DNA of 64,000 bases, taken from NCBI GenBank assembly GCA_034769895.1, contig CM068367.1, positions 693,812,654-693,876,653 of the forward strand. The letters run 5' to 3'. The position numbers and the translations under genes were made by a program. A model generated the notes under the pieces. That model made no database searches, had not been told where the DNA came from, and was given only the letters and a program-made list of their open reading frames with translations. This document shows, in pieces, positions 48,220 through 59,070 of this stretch. Each line of letters starts with the position of its first letter. The first letter of the stretch is position 1. Source of the stretch: Magicicada septendecula (taxonomy: Eukaryota; Arthropoda; Insecta; Hemiptera; Cicadidae).

Positions 48220-48225
<6 letters not shown>
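47654..48225 (+). pseudogene. Penelope-like element B, right copy: GIY-YIG endonuclease
   Basis: The mirror copy of 47053-47619: the same GIY-YIG nuclease with CxxC, Arg/Glu-His motif, His-containing THAINTGH and WENLQIYKHK, stopping at TAA 48173-48175. It is intact as a domain but lacks RT and a proper start. The tail after the stop (TCTTGAGGTAAAATAG and on) ends in the AT repeat at 48223. In complete Penelope-like elements this nuclease nicks the target to prime reverse transcription. Here it is probably not expressed as such, though it lies on the same strand as the host gene. Confidence 0.85.
48129..48177 (+). ncRNA. Degenerate hammerhead-like motif, element B
   Basis: Order: AAGG, TTGAAAA in the place of CTGANGA, a strong stem GGGAGA-ACAGGA-TCTCCC, then GAAACATGTC (GAA, helix III AC-AT-GT, C) and CCTAAAGG. 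The GAAACNNGTC half matches the hammerheads of element A and the 15.5 kb repeat, but C3 and G8 are replaced, so cleavage is not expected. An identical motif lies on the minus strand at about 47144-47096. Confidence 0.4.
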
Positions 48226-48268
<43 letters not shown>

Positions 48269-48810
48269 TACATTTATAAAGCTAGAAGCTATGATTAAGT
48301 TTCAATTTATTGATAACATCAATTTTATATATAGATAACATCTGTCATTCCATATAGGCCACAGAATATTCCTTTTAACAATTTTTGATTGTCATTGTTT
48401 CTGTCTCAAGTAAATGTTTTTTTTTTCTTGAGATTACAGATACAAACTTTGTAGTTGTAATTTTTTTATATAGTCAAGTAAACACATGCAGTGTTTTTCT
48501 ATACAGATAAATAAAACAATTGTACTATATACAGAACTACAGAACTGAAACTGACTTCTAAAATTCATTCTGAGACTAATCCTAGACGTTTTTCAGTGAA
48601 GTAGTTAACTCCAAATAAATAAATAGTTTGAACCTTTAGAAATAGGTACTCAGCCTAGATTTAAAAATTCAAATATGTTAGTGTTACAAAATTTGTTCCA
48701 AAAAGATTAAATGTTAATGTTCATGGATTTTAACATTGAAAATGTTTATAAGGACGTGTCGCACATTTGCGGCCGATCGCTGGTGCGTGATCGAAAATGG
48801 GAACCGGTGA

Positions 48811-48872
48811 GTTTCCGTAGAAACTACTTCTTTGTTGTCAATAACGTAGTAGGCCCTACACATATAAAACTT
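48811..48872 (+). repeat. Dispersed repeat R2, copy 2
   Basis: Same sequence as 27336-27390 plus a 7 bp insertion that creates a TAGGCCCTA, close to the genome's TAGGCCTA octamer. Confidence 0.6.
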
Positions 48873-49181
48873 CGCTTATGAATGCGACTACATTTAATTT
48901 ATAATCTGTACATTGGTAAGTGAAGAATGAATTATTTGATTGGTGAATGAACATAAATATATATACTTTTTAGATTTATTGAAGCATTTTCAATGCCCTT
49001 CTCTGTGCATTGCATTTGTGCAATGCCTGTAAATTTTTTTTAAAGCAACAGATTTTACTTCAAAGGTTTACAGTAACATTTGTTACATGTAGTATAACAA
49101 CCACAAACACACTCACTTCTTGTGACTGAGTAGTTTAATAAAACGTTTCCACTGTACATAGTAAATGTCTGTATGTTACAG

Positions 49182-49915
49182 GGTCCTGTCTGCTGAAAAC
49201 CTATTACGCAAATCAGGAGATATGAAGAGAAGAAAGGCTGTGTCTGTTGATGATTTGATTGAAGATAACATTATTTTACAAAATAGGACTGCTGCTGAAT
49301 CATCTTCATCATCATCATGTAGTAGAATTGACAAAATTATTACAAGAAATAAGTGCGAATTCTGTGTAGCTAGTAAGGACAATGACTCATTTAAGTATGG
49401 ACAAGAAATGCTTTTGTGCACATGTAAAGTAAAAGATACGCGTAATTCTAGTTCTTGCTTATCAACAAAATTAAGAAATGTCTCTGAAAAGTATCTCAAA
49501 TGTTCGATGAACAGGTTTTTAGCAAAACTTTATCGCAGCACAAATCGACACAGTGATGTTAGTGACAGTGTTTCATTGGCCTCATCAAGTATAGTAAAAG
49601 CAAAATTACGAAGCTTATCATATGGTGCTTTACCTGGTATTGAAGACTTTCATAGAAGAATTAATCCACTATACAGTGAAGAGGAAGATTATTTAATCCA
49701 GTGTAATAATGAAGAGGAGAAACATGAAACAAAAACTACTTCAGTTAAATGTGAAGATTCTGATAGTGGTATAATTGTTAATGGGTCTATAGCACCATCT
49801 GTTTGTGAGGGGAGTAGGACATGCTTTACAGACAGTTCAACAGTGTTTCTGAACATATCTCATACAAGGAGTGTGTCTGAAGAACACAAACCAACATACT
49901 TTGTTTCTTTACCAG
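49182..49915 (+). CDS. PDZ-domain scaffold gene, large exon
   Basis: Acceptor ATGTTACAG before 49182 and donor GTAATA at 49916. It encodes about 245 residues in one open frame, beginning VLSAENLLRKSGDMKRRK and AVSVDDLIED. It is rich in Ser, with a serine run (SSSSSSCS), several Cys and an acidic stretch (YSEEEDYLIQ). There are no transmembrane segments and no recognised domain, which suggests a disordered linker preceding the PDZ domain. It enters in phase with 43739 (completing Arg) and leaves with one base of a codon, which the next exon completes. Codon use and GC content are well above the flanking intron. Reading through the donor would stop after about 13 residues, supporting the splice site. 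Confidence 0.85.
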
Positions 49916-50304
49916 GTAATACTAGTTGTCAGTGTCCCAAACAAGATAAAAATTAACGCTAAATAATTTAACTACTGGTAAAAATTAAATTGTTTTCTGA
50001 TAGGAAACACAGGTTATACATTAATTTTTTTTATATTGTACTAAACATTTTTGGCTAAGGCATAGTGTGTATTTATATTATCCGTATCATAAAGTAATAT
50101 GAAAATGAAAATTATCTGTACACAAATAATTTGTGTATATATACATGTGTGTTATATACGTGTATACATGTAGGCCTACATGTGTACATCATAAGACTTT
50201 GTGTTTTTCCATAGCACCAGTGAAAAAATATATACACCAGTATGCATATTCATGCATAAGCAAACTTTTTATTTGTGTTATCTCATATGCTTTCTTATAA
50301 ACAG
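49916..50304 (+). other. Intron, 389 bp
   Basis: GT at 49916, AG at 50303-50304. AT-rich, containing an 18 bp perfect palindrome ACATGTAGGCCTACATGT near 50166 centred on the TAGGCCTA octamer. Confidence 0.8.
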
Positions 50305-50614
50305 TGGTTTCAGCCTGCCAGCCAAGTAGTCTAGCAAGATGTCGCAGTCAGTCTCCATGTCCATCTCCAGGTGCAGACAAATCTAAAAACAGACAGAGGT
50401 CTGGAAGCTGCAGTGATAGGAATGCCCCACCTTTACCTCCTCATTATGATCTGAAAACAAACTGTAATATGAATAGACAGTTTAAACTGGTGAAACTAAA
50501 ACGCTGTGAGAAAGGTGAGGAACTGGGAATTTTTATTGCCAAGACTCGTCATATAAAACAAGCTGGAGCAGGCTACATTGTGGCGCATGTTGTTCCAGGT
50601 GGATTAGCTGACAG
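50305..50614 (+). CDS. PDZ-domain scaffold gene, exon with first half of the PDZ domain
   Basis: Encodes a short proline/serine/arginine-rich lead (SLARCRSQSPCPSPGADKS, then APPLPPHYDL, a possible SH3/WW-type ligand) and the first half of a PDZ domain: FKLVKLKRCEKG as the first strand, EELGIFI as the carboxylate-binding loop (the GLGF position), then GAGYIVAHVVPGGLADR. The donor GTTTGT at 50615 is weaker than consensus, but splicing to 53902 exactly rebuilds the conserved ADRDGxLxxxDEIIxVNG of PDZ domains. PDZ domains bind C-terminal peptides of membrane or junction proteins. The ELGI(F/Y)I and PGGLADRDG pattern recalls insect big bang and the IL16/PDZD2 group, but I would not name it on this alone. 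Confidence 0.9.
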
Positions 50615-51140
50615 GTTTGTTTCAAATTTAGAAAGAAACTTATAGAAATCTAACATAAAATAATGTTTTCTGATTAGAAACTCCAACACATATGATTTTT
50701 ATACAGTCACTTAGATAAGCTCCTTATTTAACTTTTTATATTAAATAACGGGGAGATTGACTAAGTTCTTGTTCAGTTGATTAAAAATGTTTCTCGAAGT
50801 TATAACGTACAAGTAGTAAACAAAGAAAACCAGTAGTGTTAATGAAAGTTGTAAGGCATCTCCATAGTACACAGAAATAACATTGTGCATCAAGTAGGCA
50901 TATTTGCTGTACACATATTTATAGAGGTCCTTCAGATTATTAAAACAAATAAAATTATGCTTTGAAGCATGTGTTAATAACAATAATAATACTTGTAAAT
51001 CTGATGACAGTTAATTGTAAACAGATCAAGCCTTGAAGCATACACTGAATGAATCATTAGAATCTAATTTTAAAACAAGTTCTATCTTCCAAGTTAGTTG
51101 GTTAAAATCTTTAAATTAAATGTATATAAATACTTAATAC

Positions 51141-51296
<156 letters not shown>

Positions 51297-52340
51297 AAAA
51301 TTACATAATCTTATACCACAAATAATTATACTTCTTCACAGTTATAAACACCACAGTTACATATAATAATTATTTCTATTGTTTTTCTTCAGCATTACCA
51401 ACATTTCTCCTAACAGCTGGCTAATGTTCAGAAGCAACTCAATATCTGCACATTTGTCACTATTCTCAGTTTTGTTAATATTATTCTATAATTATTTTGT
51501 AAGTGTCAATGTGCAATTACTTGATTTAATTAGAAGCTAAAATATTCAACATAAAATGTTAATATACCAATGACCTGTAATATTTTAAAAAGTATTTAAG
51601 AGTAAAGTGTATTTTATAAACTAAATCAGCAGAAACAATGTAAAATGATAAAAGAAGTGCCTGCAAAAACTTTGTTAATGGCTGTAACATTTATGGTTCA
51701 AAGACTTATTAATACATTTGGACATAATTGTTGGTAGCTGAAACACAAAATATAATTCTGTATACAGTTTTATCAGACAACATCTTGCATATAAGTGTAT
51801 GTGTGTGGGAAATGCTTATGTACACATATTCGTATACAATGCAGCAATCTTTTTCCGTAGAACTGCAACTTTCAGAGCCTGATGTATTCACTTATATTAC
51901 TTCATATTTACTTAGACCTTCTTCAAAATAAATTAATAATGTAGGGTAAATGTTAAAAAAATGGCACAATTTTACAAAGTGAATTGTTTGCTTCTTAACA
52001 AGAACAGATTGATGATTGAATCTTTTAATTTTTAATATCACACTTATATTATAAATATCAGTCAGTTTTCAAGTACAAGAAAGGCGGAATAACAAGTGTA
52101 CTGAAAAATAATGTAATAGTACATTTTAAATACAAATTGAAAGTAACAATTTTATAATTTATATTTTGTACGAACCATATAGACTATCAGTATGAAGTTT
52201 TATTTTTATCAAACGCCAGGTTTTTTAGTATGAAATTGCATTTTTCCTTTTCTATACATATTTTGTATATGTCTGGAACAGTTTTATCCCATTTTTTACA
52301 CATGTTCAGTCACTATAATTTATCAGTATCTTTTTATTTA

Positions 52341-53653
52341 TGAGGGATGTTCACATCAATCCAGGACTTTTGTTAGACTAGAGTGTAAATGGAAATTCCT
52401 GCGCATTCTGTTGGTCGTACATATGAAGTTCTAGTGTCAGCTATTACCGCACGGTGCACTGTATTGTTTACACATTAAACAATAACAACAGTCAGTCTTA
52501 AAGAACATGGCGTCCAATGCACATGTGGAACAGCCTGTTGTAATGAAATTTCTTGTGAATGAAGGCGTAAAACCCGTTGAGATTTATTCACGACTCCTTG
52601 CACAGTACGGTGATGAGACTCTTAGTTGCAGTAAAATATTTGAGTGGTGCAAACCTTTTAAAGAAGGGCATACATCAGTGAGTGACGATCTCGGTCGAGG
52701 TGGTTCGGAGCCCACTGTAGTGATTTCCATGAACATTCAGCAAAGGAAAGAAATTATCCTTGATAATCGACGGATAACTTGTCAGCAAATTGCAAAAGAA
52801 ATAAATGTGTCTGTGGGAACTGTAAACAAAATCATTCACGATCATCTGAAGTTCAGTAAGGTTAGTGCATGTTGGGTACCAAGACAGCTTTCTGCTTTCG
52901 ACCGGCAAAGAAAATTGCAAATCTGCGAAGGAGTTAAAGCAACATTTTGACAAAGAAGGCCAGCTTTTTCTCAATCGAATTGTTATCTGCGATGAAACGT
53001 GGGTCCATCATTTCACCCCAGAATCAAAATGAGCATCAAAGCAATGGAAGCATGTGGACTCACCACCTCCCAAAAAATATCGAATAATTGCTTCTGCAGG
53101 CAAAGTTATGGCCTCAATTTTTTGAGATAAAAATGGCATCATTCACATCGATTTTCTACCTCATGGAGTCAATTATTAACAGTAAGTACTACTGCAAAGT
53201 TCTTCAAGATGTTCACAATGCTCTCAAGAAAAAACAGTCTGGTGCAATCACTAAAGGCATTCTGTTTCTGCAGGACAATGCATGCCCCCATACCGCCCAC
53301 CACACAACATGCGCGCTACAAGATCTTGTATGGGAGTTATTCCCACACCCTCCTTACAGTCCGGACCTCGCTCCCAGCGATTTTCATCTGTTCGGTGAAA
53401 ACAACTTGAAGTTGTTCCTGGGAGGCCAGCATTCCAAGAGCGACGATGAGGTGAAGCAGTCAGTCCTATCTTGGTTTTGACGTAACGACAAATCTTTCTA
53501 TACTGTGGGTATCCAGGCAATAGTGAAACGCTGGGATAAATGTATAATTGTAGCAGGGGATTACATCGAGAAATAAAAGTATTTTTTACTATCATAAATG
53601 TGGTCTATATTTATTAAAAATTAATAGTCCCGGATTGACATGAATATCCCTCG
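52341..53653 (+). mobile_element. Full-length mariner transposon (1313 bp), inactive
   Basis: Imperfect terminal inverted repeats: TGAGGGATGTTCACATCAAT at the left and, read inward, CGAGGGATATTCATGTCAAT at the right, about 30 bp each. They continue into CCRGGACT and are flanked by TA on both sides (52339-52340 and 53654-53655), the target duplication of Tc1/mariner elements. The length is typical of mariner. It lies in the sense orientation in the intron that divides the PDZ domain. The transposase inside is broken. Its right end is only about 10 bp from a GT microsatellite. Confidence 0.95.
52507..53575 (+). pseudogene. Mariner transposase, frameshifted
   Basis: An ATG at 52507 opens 147 codons of a typical N-terminus: VMKFLVNEGVKPVEIYSRL, FEWCKPFKEG, then the second helix-turn-helix ITCQQIAKEINVSVGTVNK and WVPRQL. 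A frameshift before the stop at 52948 breaks it. The +1 frame then carries the catalytic ICDETWVHH (first Asp, about 52992). Further stops follow, and another frame holds LFLQDNACPHTAHH (second Asp, about 53273) and PYSPDLAPSDFHLF (third Asp). The last two aspartates are separated by 34 residues, the D34D signature of true mariner. The C-terminal end is near 53575. All three catalytic residues survive but in different frames, so no active enzyme is made. Confidence 0.93.
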
Positions 53654-53663
53654 TATATTGCCT

Positions 53664-53807
<144 letters not shown>

Positions 53808-53901
53808 TGCCCTCCTCCCCCGTACGCTCATGCATTCAAACATAACTTTTATTGTAGTTTATTTTTTTAAATTGTTTTTAACAATGTATTAATTTTTTCA
53901 G

Positions 53902-54437
53902 GGACGGTAACCTAAAAGTTAATGATGAAATCATTAATGTTAATGGTCGCCGTTTGTATGGATTAACAATGGCTGAGGCAAGAGAAGTTTTACTGCATGG
54001 TTTTCCTGAAGTAGATATATTAATTGCCCGTCAGAGTGAATTCAGCCAGAGTCCTGATTATAATACATCTATGAAAGAGAGTTCTGTGGACTATGAAAAT
54101 GTTGTTATACCCAAAAATAATACACAAACAAAGAGGCATATTTTCCTAAATGAACTGATAAGTGATGCATCTACTACAAATGATTGTTTTAAATCAAGCA
54201 TTGATGCTACATCACCAGCATTGCCTATTAAAAAAAATCATTACCAAAAAAGTGGTATTAGTATTAGTCACAGATTAATGAAGTCTACAATAGATATTAA
54301 TGAAAGTAGAAGGAGTCTAACAGGAGAACAAAACCATTCACCTCAAAACTCACTTGATGCACCTGCTGATTTCTGTACATTACCTCGGCGTCCTAGATCT
54401 ACAGTGTGTGTGTTCCACACTATTATATACGAGAAAG
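53902..54437 (+). CDS. PDZ-domain scaffold gene, exon with second half of the PDZ domain
   Basis: Starts DGNLKVNDEIINVNGRRLYG and continues LTMAEAREVLLHG and VDILIARQ, completing the PDZ fold: strand, alpha-B helix, last strand. The rest is a polar Ser/Asn/Lys-rich linker (ISISHRLMKSTIDINESRRS) leading to FCTLPRRPRSTVCVFHTIIY and EKG, which looks like the first strand of another domain, plausibly a second PDZ. The donor GTAATT follows at 54438. The exon ends after one base of a codon. Without splicing, translation would stop within two codons, so the gene must continue past this exon. No candidate next exon is visible up to 64000. Confidence 0.9.
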
Positions 54438-57400
54438 GTAATTAGTTGAAATACTATTCAGTAGCTATTTTATAAACTACATCATGTAATTATTTAGAAA
54501 ATCATAAACAATTACACAGAATAAGTAAAAGATTATTCATAGTAGTGTGCATACAGTACATAAATGTTAAATACATACAATCTCAGTCATTTTTATTATC
54601 ATTGATGCTCAGCTTACTTTTTAGCCTAAGAAGAATCTATTGTGAGCAGAGATTGCCACTAGCTGTTGATCTCAGTTAAAGACTGAATGCCTTCTTGTTA
54701 TTTTTTATGTTTCTCAATTTCCTCAGCTTTGTTCCTACAGGTTATCTCTACTATGTAGATCTTCTAAGTAGTTATTAGATTATTATTATTGGAGTCCACT
54801 CAGGCTACAAGACCTCTTCTGTAAAATCTATTAATTTTAATTTTTTTAAGATGGATGTACTGTCAAAAATTATAAATGAAAGATTGTCAATTTCTTTATT
54901 AGACTTTTTTCCAAGATATAAATCTTGTTTTTTCTGATCTGTTTTATATCCAACATAAAACAAACATAAGTATAAACATTTGTAACTGACTCATAGCAGA
55001 ATTCCAAAGAAAAATATAACTACAGAAAGTAAGTGAAACTAGGACTACCATATTTTTCAGATCCAAAACAATGACACCTTGGTAAAATTTTTGGTATGAA
55101 TGAGGACATTCAAGGACACGTTGTAAAAATTCTTGGTATTGATCAAAGGGGACACATATACGTTATAACGAAAAGAGAGGGGTGTGTGAGATTGTAATTG
55201 TATTGTAAACTGTGTCGGGCGTTACCTCCGCGCACTTTTGTTACTTACCCTGTTGACTGGATCCTCTGCAGTGATGTAGTCCTGTAACACAACTTAAAAC
55301 TATGCTTTTTGTGGGCGCCACTTGGAAACGTTTGTTCCAAGAAAAAATTAAATGTGATTGATAAAATTTTTAAATCTATGAAAAAATTTAAACAAGTCAG
55401 TTTAGCTTTGAAAAATCAGTTAAGTTTAATGGTTCTTTAAAAACAACAAACAAATCGTCTGAAGGACTATCATTCATAAAAATTATAAAATTGCAGAGAA
55501 AAAATTTTACAAGTTATTATTATTGACAATTTTTTTTTATATGTCCAATCAAGTATCGGCTAGTATTTCAGATTTTGACTCAGTTGACAAGCATGAGTTT
55601 AATATGTGAAAAATCTTTACTCTCAGGACGTGACTCCTTTGAACTACCAAGACATATCAATTAGATGCCTTACAAGAAAAAACTAAGTGATTTGAAGGTG
55701 TATGTGTGGCGTGTAAAGTACAACTGTGTGATAAATGTAACCAGGTAACAAATGGCTTTAATTTTGGTAACTCACGTTCCAATGGTCGTTTATTCTCTCA
55801 CTGGACACTTCCTTCGGGTAGTTTCTCGATCTCGCCTCTTCGGGTGTACACTGAAGCTATTTAAAGTCAATTTTTGCGATCGTTACTTTTTCCGCACTTT
55901 TTGTCAAAACGTTTGGCAGTAAAATCTCGTTCAAACGCCGCCACTACGAATCATCTGTTTAGCGTTGATTCAGAAATCTGCCACCGCAGCGCTGATCCCC
56001 ATGCAGTTTTGAGGAAGGCTTAGATGTATTGTTTTGTTTACGTTCGGGGGAATTATTTGTCACGTTAGTCAGTCAATGCGAACACAGCAGAATTCGTTCT
56101 CTATTAAATGTTTGGGACCCTCCTGGGCCGTCGACGTTCTGGCTGCGTGCTTTCTATTAAAATTTGCCGTATCGCTGCTCTATTTCAGCGATATTTTTTT
56201 GGCGTATACTCTCGTTGAGGTTAAGTCAGTCGGTTATGTCTATGTACGGGAAAAGCCTTCCTGCCGTGTCTTGTCGATTTCTCGCCTCTCGGTTTCGCCT
56301 TAGCTGCGTTGATCAGTGTTGTGTGAGATGCATCATTTCTGGAGTTCAATCTTCAAGTGTTTTTTGGTCAAATTTTGTCTCGCTTTTATACTAAATCGGG
56401 ATGACTGTTTTCGTCGACTTCCGGTATATTTGATTAAAAATTCTTTCTAGATTGTTCGAGAATAAACGAAATGGAATGTCATAGAACAATTTTCACTTCC
56501 GTAGAAGCTTTTAGAACGAATTTCTTATTCTTCATACAATGGATATTTCAAAATTTACACTGGTATTTATCAAACAGTTTCACATTAGTACTTACAATTT
56601 GTATGCCATTAATGTATTTAGATTCCTTGTTTTTTACTGAATCTAGCGATACTAAATATGATTGGTATCTAATTAACTTAAGTCTAAAAAACATTACAAT
56701 TTACAACCCTCACCTTGAGTTGTAGTCATTAAAAACTCAATATTTATAATAAAAATTGTTGTGGAGTTATAAAGTTCCCTTCACAAGCTGGACATCTACT
56801 ACTACTACTCTCCTACAACAAAATAAACAAATTTTAACATCAATAAAACACAAATAAATACAATTTTATATGGCCTCTGCTCATGGCCTAGGTTCTTGTC
56901 AGTTTTCTAATACAATGATTAGTCTTTTTCCTTAATATATGTATTATTTCACCACTATACACACAGAGTTTATTATTTTGTCTATCTTTTGTGATACCTG
57001 GTTACTTTGTACATATTTTATATTTATCACAAGATGACATAGCATCATTGATTGTCTTGAGATGTCATTTTTTATGGTGTGACAAATCTCACTCTAAATA
57101 GTTAAATTCTTTTAGAATTGATTTTACTTTCAACTGAGTTTATTTCTTATTAAGGTATTCTGATGTATTGTACCTTTCTACCTTATTTTTGTTAGTATTA
57201 TGTAAGTATTTTAGCCAGATCTGATTATTTTTGTACTGGATAATTGGCTTCAGCCATACATGGTATAAGTAAATATTTTGCTGACTTGACTATTACAATG
57301 TTAAAGTTGGTCAGTTATATCAGTATAGTTGCTTTATATCATATTACAGCTTTCTAATACAGTTTGGTTGCATTTTGGCAACATTAAATTCATAAATTAT

Positions 57401-57999
57401 ACAATATTAGATGCCTATTACCTGTTTTTAGTTAACACTGTTTTTGGCTATTTTGGCTGCTTTTTATTCATTTGACAGCTTCCTTTATTTAAGATAAATT
57501 GTTCACTATTGTCTGCTTGACAATTAGATATAGTTTTTATTTAAATCTGATAATAATTAATTTTTCCATGAAATCTTGGTGTATGGTCTCAAATCCAAAC
57601 ATTAATATTTTTTGTCATTGCAAATATACAATTTTTATTTTAACTTCATTTAATACATTTATTTTATTTACATCACATAATATAATGATGGATCATGTCC
57701 ATTTATTCACAAAAAATAGTTTTTAATACTATATTCATAGTTATAAAACTTAATAATTATTGACTTTATTCTGGTGGATTCTGACATTATTTCTCTCTCT
57801 TTAGTGTCTTATGGTTTTTTCACTCTTATTCACTTTAATAATATATATGGGGTTTTGTCTTAGTCATAGTTTGGTCGTTTTTTCAAGTTGATAGAAATAA
57901 TTATTATACAAAATTACACAATTTTTTGGGACTACTTGGGTTCGATACTGTTCACTTCACTTTCCTCTTATGCTAACTTACTATATAAATGATTTCTTT

Positions 58000-58025
58000 T
58001 TATGGAACGTTCTGTGACGTTACAA
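58000..58025 (-). repeat. Dispersed repeat R3, copy 2
   Basis: Matches 8274-8299 with one substitution. The flanks beyond GTTACA differ. Confidence 0.4.
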
Positions 58026-59070
58026 CGTGTATGTTATAAGTAAAACCCAATACTTTCGTACATTTCACAGTTTATTTGTAATTTAAAAAAACATTATTTA
58101 TAAATTGTACAATAATATATAATTATAAAATATTAAATTAAAAATTGAATTACAGTTCTCATAGTAATTCATTAATTAACTTAGGCCTACTGAATTTGCT
58201 TGACTGGAAGATCGTGCACTATCTATTTTGTGTTTCTCACTCCATGCAGCTATACTAGTAACATTATCATTATTTTTAATAATTTTGTACAAACAATTTT
58301 ATATTTCAGCTGTACTCTGAATTATACTTGACGTTAAGTAAAGATTTTTCTTTACTGTATCTATACCTCCTCAATGCCACCCATTCTCTGATCGGCAAAT
58401 TGAACACCCAAGTTTATCATCCGGACCACTAATCTGCACAATAAATGGATACTGTTCTTTTAAACAACGCTGACTAAATGCATATTTTCATTTCGGTATT
58501 ATTAACAAGTTATTAAAAATCAAATAATTAACTGAAATTAAAATTGACACATTTTTCACTAACTTAACTGAAATTACACAAATGCCATAAGCCATGATTC
58601 AGTGTGCTAAAATAACCAAAACAGCACTACTTCATTAGACGTACATATATACTATCAATATAGAAACCATGTATCGATCATACATAATATGATTTTATCA
58701 TGTGCAGTAGTTTTATTTTGGTATTTCCAATGATGAATTAAAACAGTTTTGAAAACATGATTAATTAGAAACTGAAGTTAAATGTGACACACGTTTTGGC
58801 TGAACTGCACCACAACACCTACACATGGTCTAACATCGAGGACAGTCTGGGACAAACAAGGACATACGTTAGCTTTAGTTAAACCCTAGAATTATAGTCC
58901 ATTTTGTTATCTGACTATGTCTACCTCATACTATAAAATATTGAATTTGCCAAACAAAATTATTTAATCATTTAAAATTTTAAAAATTAATGTTGATATA
59001 TAATACAACCAACAGAAATTCTTTCATATAGACTCTTCAGAATGAGTATAAGCAGCAATCGGGGAGAATC

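Larger units (their letters stand above)
45558..48313. mobile_element. Nested palindrome built from two Penelope-like elements
   Basis: Two different Penelope-like families (A and B), each present as a head-to-head inverted pair, lie side by side. (AT)n runs separate them at 45605-45632, about 46972-47012 and 48223-48258. Outside them the sequences at 45558-45630 and 48240-48313 are also inverted copies (TAAATTGAAACTTAATCATA and so on). The order is outer arm, AT, A(minus), A(plus), AT, B(minus), B(plus), AT, outer arm. Every 3' tail points outward and abuts an AT repeat. The arms differ by substitutions and by an 18 bp deletion, so a simple sequencing fold-back is unlikely for A. The B arms are nearly identical. 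Confidence 0.8.
43740..49181 (+). other. 5.4 kb intron hosting the Penelope-like palindromes
   Basis: Bounded by GT at 43740 and AG at 49180-49181, with compatible exon phases. It holds a GA microsatellite, the 44.2 kb inverted tail pair, the 45.56-48.31 kb palindrome nest and one R2 copy. The remaining stretches (44400-45550, 48320-48810) are plain AT-rich DNA with nothing recognised. Confidence 0.65.

Noticed and set aside
45558..48313. The whole palindrome nest as a fold-back sequencing artefact
   Set aside because: The A arms differ by substitutions, an 18 bp deletion and about 250 bp of extra RT sequence on one side, and the B arms carry silent differences and a unique centre. An artefact remains possible for B and is listed as a check.
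56034..56394. Open frames in the GC-richer island as a further PDZ-gene exon
   Set aside because: No consensus acceptor with the required phase and no PDZ-like sequence. The expected continuation of the second domain is not found here.
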